From positions 3,100,001 through 3,164,000 of the forward strand of contig NZ_CP066362.1 in NCBI RefSeq assembly GCF_030323865.1: a DNA stretch of 64,000 bases, given 5' to 3'. Position 1 is the stretch's first letter. Every line of letters starts with the position of its first letter. Positions 16,540 to 25,144 of the stretch are shown here, piece by piece. The position numbers and the translations under genes are program-made. The notes beneath the pieces were generated by a model. That model saw only the letters and a program-made list of their open reading frames with translations. It ran no database searches and was not told where the DNA came from. The DNA is from Pseudarthrobacter defluvii. GTDB taxonomy: Bacteria > Actinomycetota > Actinomycetes > Actinomycetales > Micrococcaceae.

Positions 16540-17760
16540 TCAGTAGTTGCGGCGGTGCTTCAGGCGGGGAATCACGACGGCGAACACGGCCGCCGCCGCG
16601 AACCCCAGGATGCCCGTGGCTGAGATCCCCGGGCCCAGGGAGGCGAGCGCGGTCACCCCGGAGAGGAGGACGGGGCCGCCGGTGGATCCGGCGTCAGCCA
16701 TAAACCGCCAGAGGCCCAGGAACTGGCCCCGGCCACGGTCCGGCGAGAAGTCGGCGCCCAGGGTCATCACCAGCCCGGAGCTGATGCCGTTGCCGAAGCC
16801 GATCAGCAGCGCCGCCAGCAGCAGACCCACAAAGGAGCCGGTGAGCGGGATCAGGAGCAGCGCGGTTCCCATGAGCAGCGTCGACGGGATCGCCACCCAC
16901 TGCCGGCCTTTGCGGTCCATGAGTTTCCCGGCGGGATAGAACACCAGCATGTCTATCGCGCCGGAGAGCCCGTAGATAAGGGACGCCGAGGTGGCGTCCA
17001 TCCCCAGGTGGTCAGACCAGAGCGGAATCACCACCTGGCGGGAGGACCGCAGCGCGCTGAGCAGCAGGATGCCCACGCCCAGCGAAAGGAACACGCCCGC
17101 GTGCGAGACCGCCACGCTCCGGAGCGTGGGCTGGGGGCCGGGCTCGCCGCCTGATTGGACCTCCGGCGTCGTCAGATCCGGAATGGTGAGCGACAGCAGC
17201 GCGGCGGCCGCCATGGCCACCACGCCCACCCAGTAGGCACCGGCGAGGCCGAAGAACTGCATCACGGCGGCCCCCGCGAACGGGCCGATGAATACGCCGA
17301 TGCGGTTCACGCCGCCCAGCGTGGACAGCGACCGGGCGCGGAATGCCACGGGCACTGCCTCGGTGAGGTACTTCTGCCGGGCCAGGCCGAACACCGCCCC
17401 GGCCATCCCGACGACGGCCATCGCCACCGCGAGCAGCCACAGCCCGTTGGAGGCAAGAGTGGAGGAGGCGGCGGCTGCTGCCAGCGCCAGGCCGGCAGCG
17501 ACGGCGGCGCCCACAATCGACCAGCGTTCACCGAAGCGGAGGGTCACCAGGGACGCCGGCAGGTTGAAGAACCAGGACCCCAGCCCGATCAGGGTGACGA
17601 TCAGCGCCGCCACTGCCACCGATGCGCCCAGGTTTCGGGCGGACAACGCCACTACCGGGAGGATGGCGCCTTGCCCGATCCCGAAAAGCAGCGTGGGGCC
17701 GAATGCGGCAACCGCGATACTGCGCAGGCTGAAGGGCTCAGGGTCATCCGGGGAAGTCAT
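16540..17760 (-). CDS. MFS transporter
   Basis: This 406-residue protein has about 12 membrane segments. The conserved loops are present (RFGERWSIVGAAVAAG after TM2, LMDRKGRQWVAIPSTLL in the middle loop). It resembles sugar- or drug-efflux MFS members. It stands alone between a hydrolase and a GAF-ANTAR regulator. The substrate is unknown. Confidence 0.88.
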   Translation of the reverse strand: MTSPDDPEPFSLRSIAVAAFGPTLLFGIGQGAILPVVALSARNLGASVAVAALIVTLIGLGSWFFNLPASLVTLRFGERWSIVGAAVAAGLALAAAAASSTLASNGLWLLAVAMAVVGMAGAVFGLARQKYLTEAVPVAFRARSLSTLGGVNRIGVFIGPFAGAAVMQFFGLAGAYWVGVVAMAAAALLSLTIPDLTTPEVQSGGEPGPQPTLRSVAVSHAGVFLSLGVGILLLSALRSSRQVVIPLWSDHLGMDATSASLIYGLSGAIDMLVFYPAGKLMDRKGRQWVAIPSTLLMGTALLLIPLTGSFVGLLLAALLIGFGNGISSGLVMTLGADFSPDRGRGQFLGLWRFMADAGSTGGPVLLSGVTALASLGPGISATGILGFAAAAVFAVVIPRLKHRRNY

Positions 17761-17882
17761 CAGATTTATCCTATGGCCGTCCGTTGCGCTCCCCCCGCAT
17801 TGGAAAGGGGGGTCCGGCAGGGGTTTCCCCCGCCGCCCTGCACCCTAGAATCTCCCTAAGCAGCACATCGGGGTGATGCCAC

Positions 17883-18623
17883 ATGGCGGGAATGCACGGA
17901 ACTCCGCGTGATGAAGGGATCGTGGAGCGTCTGCAGGACCTTGTCCTGAAGACGCCGGACATGGCGGATCTCCTCCATGAACTCGTGACCCTCTCCGCCG
18001 CAGCGCTTTCCGTCCACAGCAGGCTGCTCTGCGGCGTCACCATGGTGCGGAAGAAGAAACCTGCCACGGTCGCCACCAGCCACCCCCGGGTCAAGGCAAT
18101 GGATGAGCTGCAGTATGCCTACGGCGACGGACCGTGCCTGACCGCCCTAAGGGACCTGGACACCGTCTATATACCCACGCTGCATGAGGAGAGCCGGTGG
18201 CCCCATTACTGCGCCACGGCCTGGGACGAAGGCATCCGCTCCATCCTCTCCGTTCCGCTGCCCCTGGAAGGGGAGGCAAGTGCAGCGCTCAATCTTTACG
18301 CCGCCCAAACACACGCGTTCAGCGATGAAGCAATCCACAAGGCGGAGGTGCATGCGGGCCAGGCATCCAAGGCGCTGCGTCTGGCCGTGCGCCTGGCCCA
18401 ACTGGCAGAAGACCGGGACAACCTGGCCGCAGCACTTGAGTCGCGGACCATCATCGACCTGGCAACGGGAATCATCATGGCCCAGAACAACTGCAACCAG
18501 GACACCGCCATCAAGGTCCTGCGGAGCGCCTCCAACACCCGCAACCGCAAGCTTCGGGATGTGGCGGCCCTGCTCGTGGCGTCGGTGGGCAAGGACCCGA
18601 ACGTCATTACGCACTTCGACTGA
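17883..18623 (+). CDS. GAF-ANTAR transcription antitermination regulator
   Basis: This 246-residue protein has an N-terminal GAF sensor domain (about residues 20-165, containing YGDGPCLTALRDLDTVYIP) and a C-terminal ANTAR RNA-binding domain (about 178-235, SRTIIDLATGIIMAQNNCNQDTAIKVLRSASNTRNRKL). ANTAR domains bind paired hexaloop RNA structures and prevent termination. It is one of four ANTAR proteins in this window. No two-component receiver is present, so sensing must be through GAF. Confidence 0.92.
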   Translation: MAGMHGTPRDEGIVERLQDLVLKTPDMADLLHELVTLSAAALSVHSRLLCGVTMVRKKKPATVATSHPRVKAMDELQYAYGDGPCLTALRDLDTVYIPTLHEESRWPHYCATAWDEGIRSILSVPLPLEGEASAALNLYAAQTHAFSDEAIHKAEVHAGQASKALRLAVRLAQLAEDRDNLAAALESRTIIDLATGIIMAQNNCNQDTAIKVLRSASNTRNRKLRDVAALLVASVGKDPNVITHFD

Positions 18624-18647
18624 GGTTTCGTTTCACCGAGGGCGGGT

Positions 18648-19079
18648 TCAACGGGCGCGCGGCTCGAACCCGGCCAGGGCCCGGAAGAAGTTCACTACCT
18701 CAACTATGGCGCCGATGATCGATCCCACGATGCCGAGCACCAGGAACACCCGCACCACCACCGGCCAGCCCGACCAACTGGTGCCGAAATCGAAGGGGAA
18801 GACTTCCCACATCCGCAGCATGGCCGCCACCCCGATGCCCATGACCACGATGTTCCCCAGCGAAAGGAGGGCCCGGGCATGGATCACCGCGCAGACCAGG
18901 TTCACGATGATGCCCGCGATCAGGGATGCATTGATGAGGCCAAGGACACGCGTCATGTCGCCGGTGAGGAAAGGCAACACCTGCCAGCCCGGCCAGACGT
19001 TGATCCCCCAGAGCAGCAGGGCGTTGATCACGGCGGAGCCAACGTTGCCGCTCCGGCTGGTCGTAGTCCTGGCCGCCAT
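18648..19079 (-). CDS. four-helix membrane protein, unknown function
   Basis: This 143-residue protein has four strongly hydrophobic helices (for example VINALLLWGINVWPGWQVLPFL and VVRVFLVLGIVGSIIGAIVEVVNFF). No catalytic motif is visible. The ATG at 19079 has AGGGAGGGG upstream, which is why the longer frame to 19181 is rejected; that extension would also run into the palindromic repeat at 19151-19198. Confidence 0.75.
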   Translation of the reverse strand: MAARTTTSRSGNVGSAVINALLLWGINVWPGWQVLPFLTGDMTRVLGLINASLIAGIIVNLVCAVIHARALLSLGNIVVMGIGVAAMLRMWEVFPFDFGTSWSGWPVVVRVFLVLGIVGSIIGAIVEVVNFFRALAGFEPRAR

Positions 19080-19150
19080 GCCGCGCCCCTCCCTGGTGCT
19101 CCGGTCCCGCGTCCGCTCCATTGCCCGAACCACTCCTGCCCTGGAATCGA

Positions 19151-19198
19151 CTGCTCCGTACTTGTCGTTTTCAGCGTCCAAAACGGCAGTTACTCAGC
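19151..19198. repeat. palindromic GTCGTTTT/AAAACGRC element, copy 2
   Basis: TTGTCGTTTT is followed 8 bases later by AAAACGGCA and then ACTCAGC, the same layout as the element at 7983-8024 (TGTCGTTTT, AAAACGACA, ACTGC). The arms have drifted but the core octamers are conserved. It lies upstream of the membrane protein gene. Confidence 0.55.
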
Positions 19199-19337
19199 AA
19201 TCGATGCGGGAAATGTGGCTGCGGGCGCCAATGGACGTGACTTCAGGTTCGCGCCCAAGCAGCATGTCGGGAAGTGCCGAAGGTCCCAGCTGCCTTTGGA
19301 CCGGCGGGTCAACCAGCAGTCGATGGCCTAGGGGAGG

Positions 19338-19951
19338 TCAGTAAGCGGCCAGGACTCCGGCGGCCTTGCCGTTCGCTGCCGCGTTCACCAGTTCTTCGGC
19401 CACGATGTGCAGCTTGGTGTTGGCGTGCTGGCTTCTGGTGGCCAGGACCTGGAATGCGGCAGGGCCGTCCACTCCCTGCAACGCCATGACAATGCCCTTG
19501 GCCTGTTCGATCAGGGCCTTGTGGCCGTAGGCTCCCTCGATGGCGTCCTCGGCCGCGTGCTGGGATTCGATGCGCAGGCTCTGGGTCACGTCCACCATGA
19601 AGCCGCGGACGTAGTCCCCCTGCCCGGACGGCTCAGCAACGGCCTGGAGGGCGGAAAAAACGCGCCGTTCCTTGCCGCGGACGTCAAGGACCCGGTGCAG
19701 CAGGGCCCCCTGGCCGCCTCCTTTGAGAGATCCGCCCAGAGTGCGAGCACGGCCTCCCGGTCCAGCGGGTGCTTGTGCGCCATGAAGAGTTCGAAGGTGG
19801 GTACCACCTCACCCTGTTTGAGCCCGTGGACGCCGTACATGCCCTCTGACCACTCCATTTTCCCGGAAGGGACATGCACTTTGAAGGTCCCGGATGGACA
19901 CTCCGCGGAGGGCTGCAGCGGATAAAGATACGTATCAAGCTTTGACCACAT
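19338..19951 (-). pseudogene. PAS-ANTAR regulator interrupted by a one-base frameshift
   Basis: The first frame (19951-19586) encodes a PAS domain from GTFKVHVPSGKMEWSEGMYGVHGL to WADLSKE, then loses similarity. A second frame gives GGQGALLHRVLDVRGKERRVF, then the ANTAR domain GHKALIEQAKGIVMALQGVDG and on to VLAAY at 19338. The join is at about 19712-19722, where one G appears missing. The span is 614 bases, one short of a multiple of three; restoring one base gives a continuous 204-residue protein. Either a true pseudogene or a sequencing indel; no obvious programmed slip site is present. Confidence 0.8.
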
Positions 19952-20147
19952 GCATTCCTCCCAATATCAGGTCTTCGCACCGTGGGCGAACGGCACCCAA
20001 GATAACTGACGAAGCTGAAAAGGACATGTCATGTTCCGCCCAGCAGACCCCGGAAAAGTGCAGGGGTCACAAAAATGCCGGGACGGAGTACTGTTCGCCG
20101 TATGGGGCGCTGGTGGTCTGCGCCCACAGCCAAGGGGAGGTCATTTC

Positions 20148-20489
20148 ATGGGTGAAGTGTGGATCCGCACGCTGGGCAACGGGCTGGTCCGGGCCGATCG
20201 AGTCACCGAGATTACATCCACCCGCGGGTCCCGGCAGGAGGACCGCGGGTATTCATTGAAGGTCATCGTGGACGGCAAGAGCCACGTGCTCATTGACGAC
20301 GGCGGGCTGCAGGGTTCCCTGCCCGAGCGGCTGGAATACGCCAGGCACATGGAGGACGCCCTGCTGCTGGCCATCGACGAGGCTCGCGGCAGCGACGTGT
20401 CCATGGTGGTCTCCTACGAGCCGGAACGCGAGCGCTGGTCGGCCGCTCCCGTATCAGTATTAACGGGAAGGCTCCCCGAAGTCGTCTGA
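20148..20489 (+). CDS. conserved hypothetical protein, 113 aa
   Basis: A small soluble protein (MGEVWIRTLGNGLVRADRVTEI), probably alpha/beta with an ERLEYARHMEDALLLAIDEAR helix. No known motif, membrane segment or cysteine. The ATG at 20148 follows GGGGAGG; the frame extends upstream to 20031 without coding character. It ends inside a strong hairpin shared with the convergent trxB gene. Confidence 0.72.
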   Translation: MGEVWIRTLGNGLVRADRVTEITSTRGSRQEDRGYSLKVIVDGKSHVLIDDGGLQGSLPERLEYARHMEDALLLAIDEARGSDVSMVVSYEPERERWSAAPVSVLTGRLPEVV

Positions 20490-20506
20490 CCCAGGGAGCC
20501 TTCCCG
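20464..20506. terminator. bidirectional terminator between hypothetical gene and trxB
   Basis: CGGGAAGGCTCCC (20464-20476) and GGGAGCCTTCCCG (20494-20506) are perfect 13-bp arms. The left arm overlaps the last codons of the plus-strand gene. It separates two convergent genes. Confidence 0.75.
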
Positions 20507-20519
20507 TCCAATCCACAAC

Positions 20520-21497
20520 TTAGCTGTGCGTCGGTTCCTCCACCAGCGCGGTGGCGATGCTGGCGGCGTCCTCCAGCGCCGCGAGGAAGCGCTCCGCGTC
20601 CAGGGCCGCGGCGCAGCCGGTACCGGCGGCCGTGATGGCTTGGCGGTAGCGGTGGTCCACGGCGTCACCGCAGGCAAAGACGCCGGGCAGGTTGGTGCAC
20701 GTGGTGGGCGAGTCCACCTTGATGTAGCCTTCCTCGTCCAAGTCCACCTGCCCGGCCACGAGGTCGGTGCGGGGCAGGTGGCCGATGGCCACGAAGATGC
20801 CGGTGGCGTCCTGCTGCCGGGTTTCCCCGGTGCGGGTGTCCGTGAGGGTAACGCCGGTGACCTTGCCGTCGCCGTGGATGGCCGTGACGGCTGAGTTCCA
20901 GGCAAAGCTGATCTTGGGGTTGTCCTTGGCGCGCTGGGCCATGATGCGGGAGGCGCGGAGTTCGCCCTTGCGCACGACGACGGTCACGGACTTGCCGAAG
21001 CGGGTCAGGAAGGTTGCTTCCTCCATGGCGGAGTCGCCGCCGCCCACCACGATGATGTCCTGTTCACGGAAGAAGAACCCGTCGCAGGTGGCGCACCACG
21101 AAACACCGTGGCCGCTGAACTTCTTCTCCTCCGGCAGGCCGAGCTCCTTGTAGGCGGAGCCGGTGGCCAGGATGACGGCCTTTGCCTCGTAAGTCTCCCC
21201 GCCGCCGGTGACCACGCGCTTGACCGGACCTTTGAGGTCAACGGACGTGGCGTCGTCGTACTCAATGCGCGCGCCGAACTTTTCCGCCTGCTGCTGCAGC
21301 CCGTCCATCAGCTCCGGACCCTGGACACCGCCCGGGAAGCCGGGGAAGTTTTCCACCTCGGTGGTGTTCATCAGCGCGCCACCGGCGGTGACGGACCCGG
21401 CCAGCACCAGGGGGTTCAGGCCGGCGCGGGCGGCGTAGATGGCGGCGGTGTAGCCGGAGGGGCCGGAGCCGATGATGATCAGCTGTTCTTTGCTCAT
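20520..21497 (-). CDS. trxB: thioredoxin reductase
   Basis: 325 residues, the normal bacterial length. FAD motif [18 protein letters not shown] at the N-terminus, redox-active pair WCATCDG (Cys135, Cys138), NADPH motif [15 protein letters not shown], and the FAD-binding [21 protein letters not shown] near the end. It transfers electrons from NADPH to thioredoxin. It lies 22 bases downstream of arsC in the same direction, so it may supply reducing power to the arsenate reductase. No trxA is adjacent. Confidence 0.95.
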   Translation of the reverse strand: MSKEQLIIIGSGPSGYTAAIYAARAGLNPLVLAGSVTAGGALMNTTEVENFPGFPGGVQGPELMDGLQQQAEKFGARIEYDDATSVDLKGPVKRVVTGGGETYEAKAVILATGSAYKELGLPEEKKFSGHGVSWCATCDGFFFREQDIIVVGGGDSAMEEATFLTRFGKSVTVVVRKGELRASRIMAQRAKDNPKISFAWNSAVTAIHGDGKVTGVTLTDTRTGETRQQDATGIFVAIGHLPRTDLVAGQVDLDEEGYIKVDSPTTCTNLPGVFACGDAVDHRYRQAITAAGTGCAAALDAERFLAALEDAASIATALVEEPTHS

Positions 21498-21519
21498 TGC
21501 TTGTCCTTCGGTGGCTGTA

Positions 21520-21954
21520 CTACTGGGCGTCCGCGTGCTGCGCGGGCAGGAGTTCGGTGATCAGTTTTTCGATGCGTGCCTTGATCTCATCACGGATCGG
21601 ACGAACGGAGTCAACGCCCTTGCCGGCCGGATCCTCCAGCTCCCAGTCCTCGTAACGCTTGCCCGGGAAAACCGGACACTCGTCACCGCATCCCATAGTG
21701 ATCACCACGTCCGATTCTTTCACTGCCTCGGTGGTAAGCATCTTCGGGACCTCCGCGGAGACGTCGATGCCAACCTCCGCCATGGCCTCCACCGCGGACG
21801 GGTTCACCTTCTCGGCGGGCTGGGACCCGGCGGAACGCACCTCCACTGCTCCCCGCGACAGCGAAGCCAGGAAAGCGGCCGCCATCTGGGAGCGGCCTGC
21901 ATTGTGGACACAAACAAACAGAACGGAAGGCTTGGCGGCGGGATCGGTACTCAT
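21520..21954 (-). CDS. arsC: arsenate reductase, low-molecular-weight phosphatase family
   Basis: This 144-residue cytosolic enzyme reduces arsenate to arsenite. The P-loop is [11 protein letters not shown] (Cys15, Arg21), and two further cysteines sit in [12 protein letters not shown] (Cys89 and Cys93), the pair expected for the thioredoxin-coupled three-cysteine relay. The DWELEDPAG box is also present. It is co-transcribed with trxB; no arsB/acr3 or arsR is next to it, so export must be encoded elsewhere. Confidence 0.93.
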   Translation of the reverse strand: MSTDPAAKPSVLFVCVHNAGRSQMAAAFLASLSRGAVEVRSAGSQPAEKVNPSAVEAMAEVGIDVSAEVPKMLTTEAVKESDVVITMGCGDECPVFPGKRYEDWELEDPAGKGVDSVRPIRDEIKARIEKLITELLPAQHADAQ

Positions 21955-22110
21955 GGGCGCTCCTCAAACTGATAGCAAACTACGCGCGGTGTAATAAACG
22001 TCACTGTGTTGCGCTGGTCACATTGGTTGCCTAATCTAGTTGAGGCTTAAGCAAACAGGCCATGCAAGAAGCTGCAGCGTCGCAGCCAATGCCGGGGAAG
22101 GCTTTACAAC

Positions 22111-22434
22111 TTGAACTCTAAGCTGAACATCGTGGTCCGGGTGGATCTGGACCACAGCAAGGCCCAGGTGATTGCAAAGGGGCATATCACCATCCACAGC
22201 GTCAACGCCCTCTACGTAGTGGCAAAGCGTGCCAACTCCCTTAAGGGAGGCCTGGACCTGGAGCTCGACGTCTCCAGCGCCTTGGTTGATGAGGAAGCGC
22301 TGGACATGCTCCATGCAGCCTCCGAAACCCGGCACCTGCCCGCGAAGATCGATCCGGATCAGGCACCCTGCACCATTAGCGTGCTGGCCGAGCGCCGACA
22401 TCCGCGCCCCCGGGCAGTCCGCCTGGCCGCATAG
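22111..22434 (+). CDS. hypothetical protein, possibly STAS-like fold
   Basis: This 107-residue protein begins MNSKLNIVVRVDLDHSKAQVIAKGHITIHSVNALYVVAKRANSLKGGLDLELDVSSALV. The pattern of alternating strands and one helix suggests a STAS-like fold, but I cannot confirm a family. A TTG start at 22111 with GGGGAAGG about 9 bases upstream is used, as no ATG/GTG suits. No neighbours explain its role. Confidence 0.6.
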   Translation: MNSKLNIVVRVDLDHSKAQVIAKGHITIHSVNALYVVAKRANSLKGGLDLELDVSSALVDEEALDMLHAASETRHLPAKIDPDQAPCTISVLAERRHPRPRAVRLAA

Positions 22435-22591
22435 AACCCTCCGGCCGCTCGCCGCGCCCACCTTTCGGGCCAGAGCCGGCCGGGCAGCATTTGCTTTATT
22501 ACTCCCAACGACCCGAAGCGCTGCTGCATCTGAACATACGGATGGCTGCGCTTCGGGGGCCGCGGAGTGTTTGCCGATCTTTCGCCAGGCG

Positions 22592-23095
22592 TCAGAGCAG
22601 TTGGACGCCGCCGGCCAGGATTTCCTGGAGCTCCTCGGCAGTGAGGCCGGCAGCTTTGCCAAGCGCCTCAGGGGCAGCGCCCCGCCGGGCAGCGGTCCGT
22701 ACCGCGTTTTCGAAGCGTTCCTGTGCTGCGTCCATCTCCCACTGCAGGCTTTCCAGCATGGCCGATTCAAGCCGCACAGCCTCCATGGAATCGGCGGTGA
22801 TGCCCACGTCCACCTTGAAGCCGCAGGCGCAGGTCCATTCCTTGGAGTCGAGTTCCGTGGATGCCCAGCTCAGCGACGGCACGGGCACCGGAGTGGACGT
22901 CATTGCGGCGCCGCAGTGGAACGGCGCGGCCGGATCATGCAGGTCATGTACTGTGCGGTCCGGGGCAGGGGAAGAGCCCGGCAGTCCCGTGGGGTGGTCC
23001 AGGACGATGGGCACCCCGGACTCCTGCGGACGTTCACCACGGTTCTCGATGAAGGTCGATTGTCCCGGCGCCTGAGGTTCAAGTACTGCAGTCAT
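22592..23095 (-). CDS. hypothetical protein with CxC motif, MarR-linked
   Basis: About 167 residues. The N-terminal half is low complexity. The C-terminal half has EWTCACGFKVDVGITADSMEAVRLESAMLESLQWEMDAAQERFENAVRTAARR, a coiled helix, and ends in a short HTH-like segment (EALGKAAGLTAEELQEIL). That end could bind DNA weakly or mediate partner binding. It lies 62 bases downstream of the MarR gene in the same direction, so probably the same operon. Start could also be at 23107 or 23122. Confidence 0.6.
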   Translation of the reverse strand: MTAVLEPQAPGQSTFIENRGERPQESGVPIVLDHPTGLPGSSPAPDRTVHDLHDPAAPFHCGAAMTSTPVPVPSLSWASTELDSKEWTCACGFKVDVGITADSMEAVRLESAMLESLQWEMDAAQERFENAVRTAARRGAAPEALGKAAGLTAEELQEILAGGVQLL

Positions 23096-23130
23096 TCGAT
23101 CCGCCATCCGATTGATAAACAAGTATGTAG

Positions 23131-23143
23131 CTAGTCTAACTAG
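23131..23143. promoter_or_regulatory. short palindrome between marR and the next gene
   Basis: CTAGT and ACTAG flank CTA. It sits within the short gap between the MarR gene and the downstream hypothetical gene and could be a secondary MarR site. It is short, so the evidence is weak. Confidence 0.3.
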
Positions 23144-23157
23144 GATTCTGATCTTGT

Positions 23158-23676
23158 CTACCGCCTGGGAACACCAGGCTTGGCATTGACAGTGTCCACG
23201 GCTTCCCGCATGCGCTCCAGGAAGTGCATTACTGCCTTGATCTCCTCGGGAGTCAGTGATTCTGCGGCCTCCAGCATGCGCTTGTGCATCTGGTTGAGGT
23301 TGTGCCGCACCTCTTCGTCAGCTCCGGGGGTTGGCCGGAGAATCACGGCGCGCCTGTCGGTGGGGTGGGGTTCGCGCGCAACGTAGCCGCTGGCCACCAA
23401 ACGGTCGACGAGGCTGGTCATCGACGCTGAGGTGATCCCCAGGCGGGCGGCGAGTTCTGTGGGCCGGATTCCGATGCCGGCAGCTTCCGCGTCGATCAGG
23501 TAGCGCAGGGCCAGAAGGTCGGTCTCCCCCATTGCCAACGAGGAACGGGTGCGCCTTCTCATTGCACTTTCGGATGTCCGGAACTCCCGGAGGGCGTTAA
23601 TCACGTCAACGGCTCTGGGCTGGGCGCCCTCCACGAGTGGGTACCAGTAGCCTTCGCTTGCACCATGCGGGTTCAT
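23158..23676 (-). CDS. MarR-family transcriptional regulator
   Basis: This 172-residue winged-helix protein has its DNA-binding part at about residues 70-115 (GIRPTELAARLGITSASMTSLVDRLVASGYVAREPHPTDRRAVIL), which includes the DRR wing motif of MarR proteins. Flanking helices form the dimer. It leads an operon with the hypothetical protein at 22592-23095. Confidence 0.9.
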   Translation of the reverse strand: MNPHGASEGYWYPLVEGAQPRAVDVINALREFRTSESAMRRRTRSSLAMGETDLLALRYLIDAEAAGIGIRPTELAARLGITSASMTSLVDRLVASGYVAREPHPTDRRAVILRPTPGADEEVRHNLNQMHKRMLEAAESLTPEEIKAVMHFLERMREAVDTVNAKPGVPRR

Positions 23677-23900
23677 GCGAATTCCTTCGATATCCTACTT
23701 GCTTGGCTGTCTAACAAACCCATCGTAGCCCACTTGCCGACCTCCATCTTCCCAACGATGAAAAGCCAGTCAAGTACCTTCGCAGCCCCGGCGGAAAAGT
23801 AGAGTACCGGCTACTCGTGCCCCTGCCCCGGCAGCCTAATAGGTTTCTATGAACCCACCGCACCCGAAGCTGGTGGGCGTAATCGAATGGGGGTGCGTCG

Positions 23901-24653
23901 GTGGCAGTTGGCCCGGCAAACATTAAAGGGCCCGAGCGGCACGGGTTCCTGCTGGACTTGGTAACAGGGGCCGACGGCGAGGAAAGGTCCCTGCAGATGC
24001 TCGCCGACGCCGCAGCCCACTGGGTCAGTACCGCGGCAGGTGCGGCGATCGAGTGCGCCGCAGTGCTGCACCGGCAGCGGTCCTGTCCCGCCTCGGCCGG
24101 AAGCTCACCGGTGGCGGCCGGCCTGGCAGCGTCAGAGGACGAGCACGGGGACGGTCCCACAGCGTTGGGTTCCGCACTGGCTGCGCCAACAGTGATCAAC
24201 CAGGCCGGCGTGCGCTGGCAGGCTTACCGCAGGCGTCTGGCGGACAGCGGTTTCGGCGCAGCCCTTGCCGTCCCCCTGGATCTAAAGCCCGGTTCAGCCG
24301 GCGCCTTGGTCTTCCTGGCCCCGGCCAACGTCGGGTTCACCGCGAAGGTTGTCAACGAGGCGGCCTGGTTCGCCGAGGTGGCATCGCACAGCTTGAAGCT
24401 GGCACTGGACGTCCACGGAGTCATCCGTGCCGGCGATAACCTGAAGCAGGTCCTGGAGAGCAGGACCAGCATCGACGTTGCCTGCGGCGTACTCATGGCG
24501 CAGAACCGCTGCTCCTACGCGGAGGCCTTCAGCAAGCTGGCCGGCACCTCCCGGAACCGCAACCTCAAAGTCCGCAGCGTCGCGGACAGCATCCTCCGTG
24601 CCATGCCCAGCGGCGCGCCCGGCACGCGCTTCGAGCCTCCGGCCATCGCCTAG
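23901..24653 (+). CDS. GAF-ANTAR regulator
   Basis: This 250-residue protein has a degenerate N-terminal GAF domain (to about residue 165) and a C-terminal ANTAR domain (about 183-235, ESRTSIDVACGVLMAQNRCSYAEAFSKLAGTSRNRNLKVRSVADSIL). GTG start at 23901. Third intact or broken ANTAR protein in a 7 kb span. RNA targets are not recognisable by eye. Confidence 0.88.
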   Translation: MAVGPANIKGPERHGFLLDLVTGADGEERSLQMLADAAAHWVSTAAGAAIECAAVLHRQRSCPASAGSSPVAAGLAASEDEHGDGPTALGSALAAPTVINQAGVRWQAYRRRLADSGFGAALAVPLDLKPGSAGALVFLAPANVGFTAKVVNEAAWFAEVASHSLKLALDVHGVIRAGDNLKQVLESRTSIDVACGVLMAQNRCSYAEAFSKLAGTSRNRNLKVRSVADSILRAMPSGAPGTRFEPPAIA

Positions 24654-24712
24654 AAACTGGCGTACAAACCTTTGCGACAAGGTCCTGGTTGCTTGGCGTG
24701 GTGACCGCGGCC

Positions 24713-24817
24713 CTAGTGGCGTGCCCGTGCCCGGATAACCCCTGCCGCCACCAATCCTGCACACCCGAGTGAAGCCAGCATGCCGCCAAGAGCCATGAAG
24801 TAATCGGTAATGGTCAT
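24713..24817 (-). CDS. small single-span membrane protein, 34 aa
   Basis: A short gene encoding MTITDYFMALGGMLASLGCAGLVAAGVIRARARH. It consists of one transmembrane helix and a basic C-terminal tail, which suggests an inside-C topology. GGAAGGAG lies 9 bases upstream of the ATG, a strong ribosome site that supports it as real. Function unknown. Confidence 0.6.
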   Translation of the reverse strand: MTITDYFMALGGMLASLGCAGLVAAGVIRARARH

Positions 24818-24993
24818 TGTCCTGCGCTCCTTCCCTGTAACTGCCTGATGGGCCCAAGCTACGGGGCGAAACTCAGCGTTCCATGAAGGATCGCCAGCAG
24901 GTTTGGTCAAGATCCGGTTAAGGAAATCTGCGGGGATCCACAAACTTTGACCCGTGATCTTCTCTTTATAACCGTGTTCCGTATTATTCATGC

Positions 24994-25140
24994 ATGTGGA
25001 CTAAACAAAGCCAGAGCTTCTGCCCCACGTGCGGCAGGACCACCAATCACGTCACACATTTCCAAAAGGACGACGCCGGCTCCCTGGTTGCGGACGTCCG
25101 CTGCGCCGAGTGCCCGGAAGCTGCGGGGGCGGTCGCCTAA
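24994..25140 (+). CDS. 48-aa zinc-ribbon protein
   Basis: A very short gene running from ATG 24994 to TAA 25140. Two knuckles, SFCPTCGR and VRCAECPE, are 27 residues apart and would bind one zinc. The central part reads TTNHVTHFQKDDAGS. Such mini zinc ribbons often act as protein-protein adaptors or nucleic-acid binders; the actual role is unknown. Ribosome site is not evident. It converges with the MFS gene 4 bases beyond its stop. Confidence 0.55.
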   Translation: MWTKQSQSFCPTCGRTTNHVTHFQKDDAGSLVADVRCAECPEAAGAVA

Positions 25141-25144
25141 GTAA

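Noticed and set aside
19712..19722. Programmed -1 frameshift in the PAS-ANTAR gene
   Set aside because: No XXXYYYZ-type slippery heptamer or downstream pseudoknot seen; an indel is the simpler explanation, especially as a similar event occurs at 40051.
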